From an uncultured Akkermansia sp. (GTDB lineage Bacteria; Verrucomicrobiota; Verrucomicrobiia; Verrucomicrobiales; Akkermansiaceae): DNA of 35,265 bases. The stretch covers positions 1-35,265 of the forward strand of contig CAJGCZ010000025.1 of assembly GCA_904501975.1 (NCBI GenBank). The letters are read 5' to 3'. Positions 7,621 through 15,171 of the stretch are shown here, one piece after another. The notes under the pieces are model-generated. The model was not told the origin of the DNA and ran no database searches. It saw only the letters and a program-made list of their open reading frames with translations. Position 1 is the stretch's first letter. Each line of letters begins with the position of its first letter. The translations under genes were made by a program, and so were the position numbers.

Positions 7621-8670
7621 ATGAACGACACGCACCATCTCAATCAGGATCAGCTCTGGATGTCACGCGCATTGGAGATAGCCCACCACGGATTAGGCAC
7701 CACCAGCCCTAATCCGCCTGTAGGCGCAGTTATCGTTAAGAACGGGAAGTTGCTGGGCGAGGGATGGCATGAGGTAGCGGGCGAGGCGCATGCAGAGCGC
7801 AGAGCTATTCTGAACGCAAAATTGCGCGGTAATGAAGAAGAGCTTAAAGGAGCCACAATATATGTAACGCTGGAGCCCTGCTCTTCTCATGGCAAAACCC
7901 CGCCCTGCACAGAGGCTATTATTGAGGCCGGTATTAAAAGAGTGGTATATGGTGCTGTAGACCCGGATGAGCGCCATAGAGGGCGTGCAGATGCTATTTT
8001 GGAGGCGCATGGAATCAGGGTGCGCAGTGAGTGCTCTGCGCGTGCGTGTGAGCTCATGCTGCGCTCTTGGGCCTTTGCTGTGCAGCACAAGCGCCCGTGG
8101 GTAACGGCAAAGGTGGCTTGCACGATGGATGGCCGCATGACCCGCGCCGGGCTCAAGTGGCTTAGCTGCGATGAATCCGTGCGTTTTGCCCACCAAATGC
8201 GCTTGGAGAGCGATGCTATTTTGGTGGGCGGCCAAACACTGCGCATGGATAACCCGGCGCTCACCATACGCCACCCCTACCGCGAGGTGCCTGCCGTTAA
8301 AAAACAACCTTGGCGTGTGGTGATGACCCGCGATGCTTCTACCCTGCCCGACGGTGCGAAGGTGTTTACGGATAAAGATGCAGAGCGTACCCTCATTCGT
8401 GAGAATGTGGGCGATTTGAAGGCTATGCTCCATTCCCTCTACGAACAGCAGGGAGTGGTGAATCTGATGCTGGAATGCGGCGGCAATTTGCTGCGCACCT
8501 TCCTGCAAGAGGGACTCATTAATGAATGGGTGCAAATTATTACACCAAGGTTAACAGGTGGACCCGATTTGATGGTGCCCGGCTACTTCATGCCCAAGGA
8601 AAGAAAGTTTGTGCACGAAGAGCTGATACCGATGGGACGTGATTTTATTATGCGTGGTTTAATTGATTGA
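7621..8670 (+). CDS. ribD: Bifunctional riboflavin deaminase/reductase RibD
   Basis: RibD carries out the second and third steps of riboflavin synthesis: deamination of the pyrimidine ring, then NADPH-dependent reduction of the ribosyl side chain. The 349 residues are the usual length for the fused enzyme. The N-terminal cytidine-deaminase-type domain has the zinc site HAE (His57, Glu59) and PCSSHGKTPPC (Cys87, Cys96). The reductase domain begins near residue 145 (KRPWVTAKVACTMDGR) and contains the conserved LVGGQTLRMDNPALT. Other riboflavin synthesis genes are absent here; ribF lies about 6 kb away in an unrelated operon. Translation starts at ATG 7621, directly after a strong promoter. Confidence 0.96.
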   Translation: MNDTHHLNQDQLWMSRALEIAHHGLGTTSPNPPVGAVIVKNGKLLGEGWHEVAGEAHAERRAILNAKLRGNEEELKGATIYVTLEPCSSHGKTPPCTEAIIEAGIKRVVYGAVDPDERHRGRADAILEAHGIRVRSECSARACELMLRSWAFAVQHKRPWVTAKVACTMDGRMTRAGLKWLSCDESVRFAHQMRLESDAILVGGQTLRMDNPALTIRHPYREVPAVKKQPWRVVMTRDASTLPDGAKVFTDKDAERTLIRENVGDLKAMLHSLYEQQGVVNLMLECGGNLLRTFLQEGLINEWVQIITPRLTGGPDLMVPGYFMPKERKFVHEELIPMGRDFIMRGLID

Positions 8671-8736
8671 TTATTAATAGATAATAATTAATTAGCGCGC
8701 TGTAATTCTCGACATCTTTGTAAGTAGAACAAAAAG

Positions 8737-8752
8737 TGTTCTATGTGGAACA
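8737..8752. promoter_or_regulatory. parS-like site, two mismatches
   Basis: TGTTCTATGTGGAACA matches the 16-bp palindrome TGTTCCACGTGGAACA at 14 positions. It lies between ribD and the 6S-like RNA, near the putative origin. It may be a weak or decayed ParB site. Confidence 0.4.
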
Positions 8753-8782
8753 ATGTTATTATGTAACAAGTAGCTTTTTTTC

Positions 8783-8812
8783 TTGCGTTTTGAGCGCCGA
8801 ATGTGCTATATA
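8783..8812 (+). promoter_or_regulatory. Promoter of the 6S-like RNA
   Basis: TTGCGT (8783-8788), 18 nt and TATATA (8807-8812) predict a start near 8819, exactly where the closing stem of the RNA begins. Confidence 0.6.
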
Positions 8813-8818
8813 CATTTC

Positions 8819-9000
8819 CGGCTGCTGTGTTCGTGACGCGTGGACAAATAGGCCCGAACCGTTGTTATATAATAAGGGGCATTAAAGCTTAAAAGAAGGT
8901 AATGTTCCGTCCTATATGGATACCTCAGACACCTTCGGCTTCGCACCCACCTAAAGTTGAGGGATCGTGGCTCTCATCACCACTGACGGCACAGCGGCTT
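8819..9000 (+). ncRNA. ssrS: 6S-like regulatory RNA
   Basis: 6S RNA binds the sigma70 RNA polymerase holoenzyme by mimicking an open promoter. A closing stem of ten pairs joins GGCTGCTGTG (8820-8829) to CACAGCGGCT (8990-8999), giving a rod of about 180 nt, the normal 6S size. The 5' half has the UGUUCG motif (8828-8833) just after the stem, as in E. coli 6S. The centre contains promoter-like TTATATAATAAGG. The 3' half has CACCTTCGGC/TTCGCACCCACC, and CCTCA (8923-8927) can pair with TGAGG (8958-8962) in a local hairpin. It has its own promoter and ends in a U-rich tract (9000-9009). Family assignment comes from motif memory and hand folding, not a covariance search. Confidence 0.68.
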
Positions 9001-9010
9001 TTCTTTTTTT

Positions 9011-9448
9011 ATGAAGCGAGACAAACTACCGCCGCTCCCCCCTGCCCCGCCGCAACACAAGGGTAGAGTATGGCAACAAGCCACGGTTATATTGATAGCT
9101 GTCGTCTTGCTACTGGTGGCATGTTTTCCTGCCTTTGTAGCCACATGGGTAAAGGAGCTCTCCCCCGGTTGTTGGTTCAGAGAATGGACAGGGATAGCCT
9201 GCCCCGGATGCGGTGGAACACGCGCTGTGTGTTGCTTATTGGAGGGGGATGCGGTGGCCGCTTGCAGGTACCAACCATTGCTGCCGGCAGTGGCTCTTAT
9301 TTTACTTGTAGAGTACCTGCGGTGGGGGTATAAGGCCTTTTGCGGTGGCCGGGATTGGCAGGGCTGCAGATGGCACCGCCGGCTGCTCTGCGGCTTTGTC
9401 GTGGTAACCTTGCTGTGGTTTGTGTTGAGAAATATATGGGGTATTTGA
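9011..9448 (+). CDS. DUF2752 membrane protein
   Basis: This 145-residue protein has the DUF2752 signature CPGCGGTRAVCCLL (residues about 64-77) followed by the family's usual YxPL (YQPL). Hydrophobic segments lie at about 22-45, 85-105 and 123-142, so it is an inner-membrane protein with a cysteine-bearing loop. The biochemical function of the family is not established. The ATG at 9011 comes directly after the U-tract that ends the 6S-like RNA and has no ribosome binding site. Expression must therefore rely on read-through or on a start very close to the ATG. No better start lies downstream before the first membrane segment. Confidence 0.8.
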   Translation: MKRDKLPPLPPAPPQHKGRVWQQATVILIAVVLLLVACFPAFVATWVKELSPGCWFREWTGIACPGCGGTRAVCCLLEGDAVAACRYQPLLPAVALILLVEYLRWGYKAFCGGRDWQGCRWHRRLLCGFVVVTLLWFVLRNIWGI

Positions 9449-9454
9449 TTATCA

Positions 9455-9483
9455 TTGACAAAACGGCCTTTAGGGTGTATAAA
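9455..9483 (+). promoter_or_regulatory. Strong sigma70-type promoter of argS
   Basis: TTGACA (9455-9460), exactly 17 nt and TATAAA (9478-9483) make a near-consensus promoter. The -10 box ends 10 nt before ATG 9494, so the mRNA has at most a few leader bases. The TTG at 9455 that would lengthen the reading frame is part of the -35 box, not a start codon. Confidence 0.75.
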
Positions 9484-9493
9484 GAAGCCGCAC

Positions 9494-11248
9494 ATGACGA
9501 TACCACAACAACTTTCAGAACAATTATTGAGCGCGTTGAAAAACGTGCTGGGTGATGCTCTTCCTGAGGGATTCTGCCCCGCTGTAACACCCTCTCAGGA
9601 TTTGCGCTTCGGCGACTACCAGAGCAATGCTGCCATGGTGTTGGCTAAGCAGGTGAAGACTAACCCGCGTGCCTTGGCTACTCAGTTGGTTGAAGCCATG
9701 AGTGATTGCGAGTCGGCTACGCTTGAGATTGCCGGCCCCGGCTTCATCAACTTCCGTATTAAGCCGGAATTTTTTGCAGCCAAGGCTGCAGCCATGCTTA
9801 CCGATGAGCGCTTGGGAGTTGCCCTTACAGAGCAGCCCAAGAGCCTGGTGATTGACTTCTCTGCCCCGAACGTAGCTAAGCCCATGCACGTGGGCCATAT
9901 TCGTTCCACTATCATTGGTGATACACTGGCCCGCTTGGCTCGCTTTATGGGCCACAAGGTGGTTACGGATAATCACATTGGCGACTGGGGTACGCAGTTC
10001 GGTATGATTCTTTGGGGATGGAAGAACATCCTCAAGCAGGAGGACCTGGAGAAGGATCCTATCGAGGCCTTGCTCGACGTCTATAAGCAGGTGAACTCCA
10101 TGTGCAAGGAGGACGAAAACCTGCTGCCTGTTTGTAAGGTGGAGCTTGTTAAATTGCAGAGCGGCGACGAGGAAAACCTCTCCATTTGGAAACGCTGCAT
10201 CGAGGTAACGAAGACCGGTCTGGAGAAGATTTACTCCCAGCTCGATATCAGCTTCGATTACTGGCTGGGTGAGTCCGCATACAACGATGCCCTTGCCCCG
10301 TTGGTGGAAGACTTGTTGGCCAAGGGGATTGCCAGCGAAAGTGACGGCGCTGTCTGCGTCTTCTCCGATGGCTTCCATAAGCCCCAGAACGACCCCTTCC
10401 TCGTGCAGAAGAACGGCGAGTGGGTTCCTGTGCCGGCCATCATTCGTAAGGCCGACGGCGGCTTCCTGTACGCCACGACGGATCTTGCCACGCTTGACTA
10501 CCGCACCGAGCACTTCAATGCCGACTCCATTTGGTACGTGGTGGGCGCCCCGCAGGAAAAGCACTTCAAGCAGATTTTTGATATCGAGCGTATGCGCGGT
10601 GTAACGGGCGATTTCCGCCACGTTGCCTTCGGTTCTATCCTGGGTAAAGACCGCCGTCCGTTCAAGACCCGCAGCGGTGATACCGTGAGCTTGCAGGACG
10701 TGATTGACGAGGCTGTAACGCGCGCTGCTCGCGTGGTGGAAGAGAAGAGCCCCGACATGCCGGAGGATGAGAAAGCACGCGTGGCCCGCATCGTGGGTGT
10801 GGGTGCCATCAAGTTTGCAGAGCTTTCTCAGAACCGCATGAGCGACTATATTTTCGACTGGGATAAGATGCTTTCCCTCTCCGGTGATACGGCCCCGTAC
10901 CTCCAGAACTCCTACGTTCGCGTGCGCTCTATCTTCCGTAAGATTGATGCGGATTATGTTCCTACTCAAGAGCTTGCGATTAGTGAGGATGCCGAGATTA
11001 ACCTCGCTCGTATGCTGGTTCGCTATGCAGAGGTGGTGCCCTCCACACTGGATGACTGCCGCCCGAATCTGCTGGCTGCGTACCTCTACGACCTCGCTCG
11101 CGCCTTCCATAGTTTCTACGAAGCTTGCCCCGTTCTTAAGAGCGAAGGCTCCGTTCGTGAGACCCGCTTGGCCCTCTGCGAGTTGACCGCCCGAGTGCTT
11201 AAACAGGGTATGGGATTGTTCGGTATCGAGATGCCGGAACGCATGTAA
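9494..11248 (+). CDS. argS: Arginine-tRNA ligase
   Basis: ArgS charges tRNA-Arg with arginine in the cytoplasm. From ATG 9494 it is 584 residues, typical for this class I enzyme. The N-terminal additional domain (about 1-100) precedes the HIGH-type signature PNVAKPMHVGHIRST (HVGH at 132-135). The KMSKS-equivalent region GKDRRPFKTRSGD lies near residues 383-395, and the all-helical DALR anticodon-binding domain fills the last 120 residues or so, with FHSFYEACPV near its centre. I chose ATG 9494 over TTG 9455 because the promoter overlaps the longer form. The next gene begins 9 nt after its stop. Confidence 0.97.
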   Translation: MTIPQQLSEQLLSALKNVLGDALPEGFCPAVTPSQDLRFGDYQSNAAMVLAKQVKTNPRALATQLVEAMSDCESATLEIAGPGFINFRIKPEFFAAKAAAMLTDERLGVALTEQPKSLVIDFSAPNVAKPMHVGHIRSTIIGDTLARLARFMGHKVVTDNHIGDWGTQFGMILWGWKNILKQEDLEKDPIEALLDVYKQVNSMCKEDENLLPVCKVELVKLQSGDEENLSIWKRCIEVTKTGLEKIYSQLDISFDYWLGESAYNDALAPLVEDLLAKGIASESDGAVCVFSDGFHKPQNDPFLVQKNGEWVPVPAIIRKADGGFLYATTDLATLDYRTEHFNADSIWYVVGAPQEKHFKQIFDIERMRGVTGDFRHVAFGSILGKDRRPFKTRSGDTVSLQDVIDEAVTRAARVVEEKSPDMPEDEKARVARIVGVGAIKFAELSQNRMSDYIFDWDKMLSLSGDTAPYLQNSYVRVRSIFRKIDADYVPTQELAISEDAEINLARMLVRYAEVVPSTLDDCRPNLLAAYLYDLARAFHSFYEACPVLKSEGSVRETRLALCELTARVLKQGMGLFGIEMPERM

Positions 11249-11257
11249 AACAAGCCT

Positions 11258-12769
11258 ATGTTCCACGTGGAACACATCATTATTCAGGCAACGGCTGCTG
11301 TGGTTTTCTCCGCAGCAGCCGTTGCTGCACATGAAAATAATGCAGCAAACCAGGGCACAACTCCCCTGCCCTGCCCTGCTGTTTCGCTCCCTTTATCTGC
11401 CAAAAATCCGGAGGTCAAGCAGCTGATTGAAGCCGGTTTTACAGACCTGATATTGGGATGGGAGGAGTCTGCCTGCGTGCATTTTGCCAAGGCTATTGAG
11501 CTGGGAGAAGCCACGGATAATCGTCATCTGATGGCATATTGCGGAATGATGTTGGCCGCGCCTGAGCGCGGCACCAAGGATGCAAACCGCATGATTTTAA
11601 TGGAACATTTGGGTAAAGTTCCCTGCACCCCGGTTGAGCTTTTTTACCTTAATACCTTTCTTAAATTGATGGGCGGCGATGTGGAAGGCGCTGCGCAGGA
11701 CTTTGATGCCCGCGCCTCCAAATACCGCAGAGATACCTTTTCAGCACTCTGGGCAATCATGCTGCACCACTGCTGTGAGGTGGGCTATGATGTCTTAAAC
11801 CGCGCCAATAAACACCAGGCACGCGCCCTGGAAATGGCCGAAAAATTGGTGCAGGAGCAGCCGGAAAATGCGCTTGCTCACTACGTGCGCGCCTATATAG
11901 AAGAAGCGGCTCCTGAGCTCTCAGAAGGGGCCTTAAAGGCCGCTCAAAAGGCTGCCGGAGACATACCGCAGCACCCCATGCCGCAGCTCGTCTACGGCCA
12001 TTTATTGTACCGTAAAGGGCTGGTTAAAGAGGCAGTACCGTATCTTCAATTAGCTGTCAAAAATGCCTCAAAATCAGAGATTAAGGAGGAGCAGAACAAG
12101 CAGAAAATGATAGCTCGCCTATACGAGTCAACGGCCTTGTGGAGTGCCCGCCGAGAGGAGGAAGCATTGGCCACTCGGCGTGCTATGAATGCGGTTCCGG
12201 TGAATCAATCAGCACTCTCTGCCGGTGCCGTTGTGCTGCATCGGTGGGAGGCAAATACCCTGCCTTTGCGTGTGCTGATTCTCCGCGCAACGCCGCCAAC
12301 TCTTGGTGAAATTAAAGCAGCTTTCAATGCGGCAACGCCCAATCCGCCACTGCCGAATGATGAGGCTGTGCTGCTGGTTCGCGACTGTTTACAAGCTGCC
12401 TTGTATGCGCGCGCGCGTGTAGCGCAGAATAATATTAAATATGCACAGAAATCTCTGGAATTAGCCAATCAAGCGTTTGAAAAGTTTGAAGATACACGGG
12501 ATAAAGTATTGGCACAAGGACCGGAATTTGTCACTCCCTGGCATCGCGCTCGCGAGGCCTGCCGCATGGCCACATTGGCAGCTGGTGCAGCAATATATCC
12601 CGATGATGATAACTTCTGGAAGAAAGTAGCAGAAGCAGAAGCACTCCCAACAACCATGCTACTGCCTCCGCCGGTGCCTATGCAGTATGGGCCCGAACCT
12701 GAGAAGGTATCTCCACCCAAATCGACACCCAAAAAAGCGGCTAAAAAGTCTAAAAATCGCCGTAAGTAG
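11258..12769 (+). CDS. Exported helical-repeat (TPR-like) protein of unknown function
   Basis: This 503-residue protein has a hydrophobic N-terminus (IIIQATAAVVFSAAAVAAHE) that looks like a signal peptide, although the first residues MFHVEH lack the usual positive charge. The body is rich in Ala/Leu/Glu helix pairs of TPR type, for example ALEMAEKLVQEQPENALAHY near residues 200-220. The C-terminus is Pro-rich, then very basic (KKAAKKSKNRRK). It lies 9 nt after argS and is probably in the same transcript. Its first codons are a perfect parS palindrome (11259-11274), so ParB binding could affect its expression. A role in envelope assembly or scaffolding is only a guess. Confidence 0.75.
   Translation: MFHVEHIIIQATAAVVFSAAAVAAHENNAANQGTTPLPCPAVSLPLSAKNPEVKQLIEAGFTDLILGWEESACVHFAKAIELGEATDNRHLMAYCGMMLAAPERGTKDANRMILMEHLGKVPCTPVELFYLNTFLKLMGGDVEGAAQDFDARASKYRRDTFSALWAIMLHHCCEVGYDVLNRANKHQARALEMAEKLVQEQPENALAHYVRAYIEEAAPELSEGALKAAQKAAGDIPQHPMPQLVYGHLLYRKGLVKEAVPYLQLAVKNASKSEIKEEQNKQKMIARLYESTALWSARREEEALATRRAMNAVPVNQSALSAGAVVLHRWEANTLPLRVLILRATPPTLGEIKAAFNAATPNPPLPNDEAVLLVRDCLQAALYARARVAQNNIKYAQKSLELANQAFEKFEDTRDKVLAQGPEFVTPWHRAREACRMATLAAGAAIYPDDDNFWKKVAEAEALPTTMLLPPPVPMQYGPEPEKVSPPKSTPKKAAKKSKNRRK
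11259..11274. promoter_or_regulatory. parS: parS centromere site (perfect palindrome)
   Basis: TGTTCCACGTGGAACA is a perfect 16-bp palindrome. It is the form I recall for Pseudomonas parS and one base pair from the TGTTTCACGTGAAACA consensus. ParB loads here for chromosome segregation. The site spans the start codon of the 11258 gene and encodes its first residues. Confidence 0.8.
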
Positions 12770-12780
12770 TATATATGAAA

Positions 12781-12822
12781 AATCCGCACCTCAATCGAAA
12801 ATTCCGATATAAGGTACGGATT
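12781..12822. terminator. Hairpin between convergent genes, possible terminator
   Basis: AATCCGCACCT (12781-12791) and AGGTACGGATT (12812-12822) pair over 10 bp with one mismatch. It lies 12 bp after the stop of the exported helical protein, between convergent transcripts. The following tract is A/T-rich but not a clean U-run. Confidence 0.4.
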
Positions 12823-12847
12823 GAAATGAAATTTTGAAGTGAAAAAT

Positions 12848-12863
12848 TGTTCCACGTGGAACA
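12848..12863. promoter_or_regulatory. parS: parS centromere site (perfect palindrome)
   Basis: TGTTCCACGTGGAACA again, extended by one matching pair on each side (12847-12864). It sits in the gap between convergent genes, a neutral place for a segregation site. It is about 1.6 kb from the parS at 11259 and 5.4 kb from the DnaA-box cluster. Confidence 0.82.
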
Positions 12864-12868
12864 ATTAA

Positions 12869-13351
12869 TTATTCCGTCCAGATGACAGAATAGCCCTCAT
12901 CGTACTCTCGAACACTGTGGGGATATCTTTTTGCATGCTCCAGCATACGCGGTAAGAGTTCTCCGGTGGCAAAATGAACAAGGCGTTCTTTTCGTTCGTC
13001 GGTGAGTGAAGGACAACCTTGGTAAAGACCAATGACGAGTCGTCCGGATTTTCTCATGAGACGCAGCGGCCAAATTCTACATTCAAACGGACGCATCTCT
13101 CGCGGGAGAATGCAGCCGGACTTTGTATCGAGCATCGGACAGTTTGCAACCTCGTCTTCTGAGTCCGTGCAAAAATGGAGATAGAATGATGTGCTTCCGT
13201 CTGCGCGTTTTTCTAACGGCACACCGTCTTCCTGCAACAAATAAATAAGCTCTGCATCTAGTGCGGGAGTTTCCCATGCAGAGCTGCGGTGAAAATTGCA
13301 GCACAGTTTACAACTGGCACAATGAGTAGGTGTGAGAATTTCAGTTAACAT
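12869..13351 (-). CDS. YkgJ-family cysteine-cluster protein
   Basis: This 160-residue cytoplasmic protein begins with HCASCKLCCNF (Cys11, 14, 17, 18). It continues with the family pattern CPMLDTKSGCILPREMRPF, then ECRIWPL and GCPSL. This is the metal-binding YkgJ (UPF0153) arrangement, thought to bind zinc or an Fe-S cluster; the reaction is unknown. It is the last gene of a six-gene operon and overlaps the end of the DUF2156 gene by 11 bp, so translation is probably coupled. Confidence 0.82.
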   Translation of the reverse strand: MLTEILTPTHCASCKLCCNFHRSSAWETPALDAELIYLLQEDGVPLEKRADGSTSFYLHFCTDSEDEVANCPMLDTKSGCILPREMRPFECRIWPLRLMRKSGRLVIGLYQGCPSLTDERKERLVHFATGELLPRMLEHAKRYPHSVREYDEGYSVIWTE

Positions 13352-14234
13352 AAATTTCTGCTTTCATTTTCTTTAATATTAAATCCGGGTGGTAGGAGAG
13401 CTTGGCTTGCCTCAATCCCTCCATGTTGAGGTCTTCCTCACGATTAATAAAATCGACATCAAGGTAACGAGCCAGCTCTCTATTAATATAGGGGTACGCA
13501 TCGCGCATGGCGGGAATACATTTTTCGTAATGAATATCTGCAACCCTAGGATTAATGAGAGAAGCGATAGCCATGCTTACCGGCTGCTGTTCCACGTATA
13601 CAATGCCACCGCACAGTTGCAGAATTTCCATTTGGTTGATGGCATGATTGATGGCGCGGAACTCATGCTCCAATCCGGCATTATCTTCTTGCGCATGCAA
13701 CCATTGTTCTGCCACCCATAAAGCATCCTTTGCGTTTTCCTGAGTTAATGCCTCAAAGCGCGCAGTAGGGCAGGTGCGCAAAAAACGGCTAATATGATTG
13801 CGTTTTTTGTGGTAAAGTGTGCCCGGCAAATCTGCCAGGTTTTCTCTCTTGTATAAGTAGTCCGCATCACCGTTGTCGCTGGTGAATTGTGCGCGTTTCC
13901 CGTAGTATTCGTAGAGGTAGTTCGCTTGTTTTTCGGTCAATAAACAATACTTTAAGGGAGCTCCTCTTTCAACAGCATCTGCTTCAATCGCGCGCAAACA
14001 GGCGTCAATGGTTTCGCTCTTACCACCAACCGGAAAGGTATATCCTTGTAGTCTTCCGCTACCTGTGAAACGGCGTATTAAATGTTCCATGTGGAACAAA
14101 ATTTCCGTTCCGTACTTCTCTTTTAAGAGGTATAAATTGCTGAAAGATAAGTCACTGCAATATGTTGCCGCGGTGCAGGAGCGTACCAATTCTGCATCAT
14201 TCAGCTCAGGTTTTCTGAAGGGTAAAAGGGTCAC
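13341..14234 (-). CDS. DUF2156 (LPG-synthetase C-terminal-like, GNAT-fold) protein
   Basis: This 297-residue protein matches the soluble DUF2156 family, related to the transferase domain of phosphatidylglycerol lysyltransferases. The typical block is YLYKRENLADLPGTLYHKKR followed by NHISRF near residues 125-150. The C-terminal NREEDLNMEGLRQAKLSYHP fits the conserved acceptor-site region. It has no membrane domain, so it is the free-standing form. Which group it transfers, and to what, is unknown. A parS-like site lies inside the coding sequence at 14083-14098 (encoding LFHMEH). Confidence 0.82.
   Translation of the reverse strand: MTLLPFRKPELNDAELVRSCTAATYCSDLSFSNLYLLKEKYGTEILFHMEHLIRRFTGSGRLQGYTFPVGGKSETIDACLRAIEADAVERGAPLKYCLLTEKQANYLYEYYGKRAQFTSDNGDADYLYKRENLADLPGTLYHKKRNHISRFLRTCPTARFEALTQENAKDALWVAEQWLHAQEDNAGLEHEFRAINHAINQMEILQLCGGIVYVEQQPVSMAIASLINPRVADIHYEKCIPAMRDAYPYINRELARYLDVDFINREEDLNMEGLRQAKLSYHPDLILKKMKAEIYVN
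14083..14098. promoter_or_regulatory. parS-like site, one mismatch
   Basis: TGTTCCATGTGGAACA differs from the perfect parS palindrome by a single C-to-T change. It lies within the DUF2156 coding sequence. ParB sites inside genes are common near origins. Confidence 0.6.
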
Positions 14235-14249
14235 AATGGCTTAAAAATG

Positions 14250-15161
14250 TCAGTGTTTCAAGTGATTAAGGTCTTCTTCAATTTGAGCTTTTAGGGCTTC
14301 AATTGAGCTAAATTTTTGCTCTTTTCTGATGAAGGAATGAAGAAAAACCTCGATAGATTCGCCATAAAAATCGCCGTTATTCCAGTCCGTAAAGTGGGCT
14401 TCTAAGCGGGTAATTTTGATGTTTTCCTGAATTGTGGGGCGCAATCCCACATTGGCAATACCGTGGCAGAGCTGCCCTTTAATGGTAGCCGAAACGCTGT
14501 AAACGCCGGGGCAGGGAAGGGCGGCTGAGGCAGGCAAGGCAATGTTGGCAGTAGGGAAACCGAGCTTGCGAGCAAGCTTTTGGCCATGCTCTACAGTGCC
14601 GAAAATAGAGAAGGGACGCCCCAACATTTGGGTTGTTTTATCCATGTTTCCTTCCCCCAAGAGGGCGCGAATTCTGGTAGAGCAAACAGTGTCTTTCTCC
14701 ATCATCAGCATGTCTGAAATGCAGGCACGGAAGCCGCGTTTGGCGGCTTCTTTTTTAATAAAATCGGCATTACCGACACCGCCTTTACCGAAGTGCCAGT
14801 TGTCTCCTACAGAGATACCGGCTACCGTGCAAGCGTTGCACAGTTGCTCAATAAATACCTCCGGCGACAAGGCTGCCAGCTCTTTGGTAAAGGGCAATTC
14901 TAAGAGCACCTCCACCCCTAAATCGGCCAGCAAGCGGTGCTTTAATTCCGCTTGAGGAGTCAGCAGCAGCGGGGCGGAATTCGGCCTTAAAAGGGCCATT
15001 GGGTGCGGCACAAATGTGAGTACACCGCGCATGGCTCCGGGGGTGTTTGCCGACTGAATAACGCGGCGATGACCCTCATGAACACCATCAAAAAAGCCGA
15101 TAGCCCAGTGCACCGGGGCTGACAGTTTTTTTAATTGTGTAAATGAGTGGTATATATTCAT
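14250..15161 (-). CDS. ribF: Bifunctional riboflavin kinase / FAD synthetase RibF
   Basis: RibF makes FMN from riboflavin and then FAD. The N-terminal adenylyltransferase domain has IGFFDGVHEGHRRVI (GxHxGH-type nucleotide site, near residues 22-36) and the conserved VGDNWHFGKGGVGN. The C-terminal kinase domain begins at about residue 180 with GRPFSIFGTVEHGQKLARKLGFPTANI, whose GFPTAN is diagnostic, and continues with GIANVGLRPTI. The 303 residues are a normal length. It sits after truB with a 10-nt gap, a classic neighbourhood for ribF, and 15 nt before the DUF2156 gene. Confidence 0.95.
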   Translation of the reverse strand: MNIYHSFTQLKKLSAPVHWAIGFFDGVHEGHRRVIQSANTPGAMRGVLTFVPHPMALLRPNSAPLLLTPQAELKHRLLADLGVEVLLELPFTKELAALSPEVFIEQLCNACTVAGISVGDNWHFGKGGVGNADFIKKEAAKRGFRACISDMLMMEKDTVCSTRIRALLGEGNMDKTTQMLGRPFSIFGTVEHGQKLARKLGFPTANIALPASAALPCPGVYSVSATIKGQLCHGIANVGLRPTIQENIKITRLEAHFTDWNNGDFYGESIEVFLHSFIRKEQKFSSIEALKAQIEEDLNHLKH

Positions 15162-15171
15162 TATGAAAGTA

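Noticed and set aside
9524..11332. 602-codon open frame on the minus strand across argS
   Set aside because: It is a shadow frame; argS has full class I signatures on the plus strand.
13588..13603. Another parS-like sequence (TGTTCCACGTATACAA)
   Set aside because: Only one half-site matches; the second half is lost and it lies in a coding sequence.
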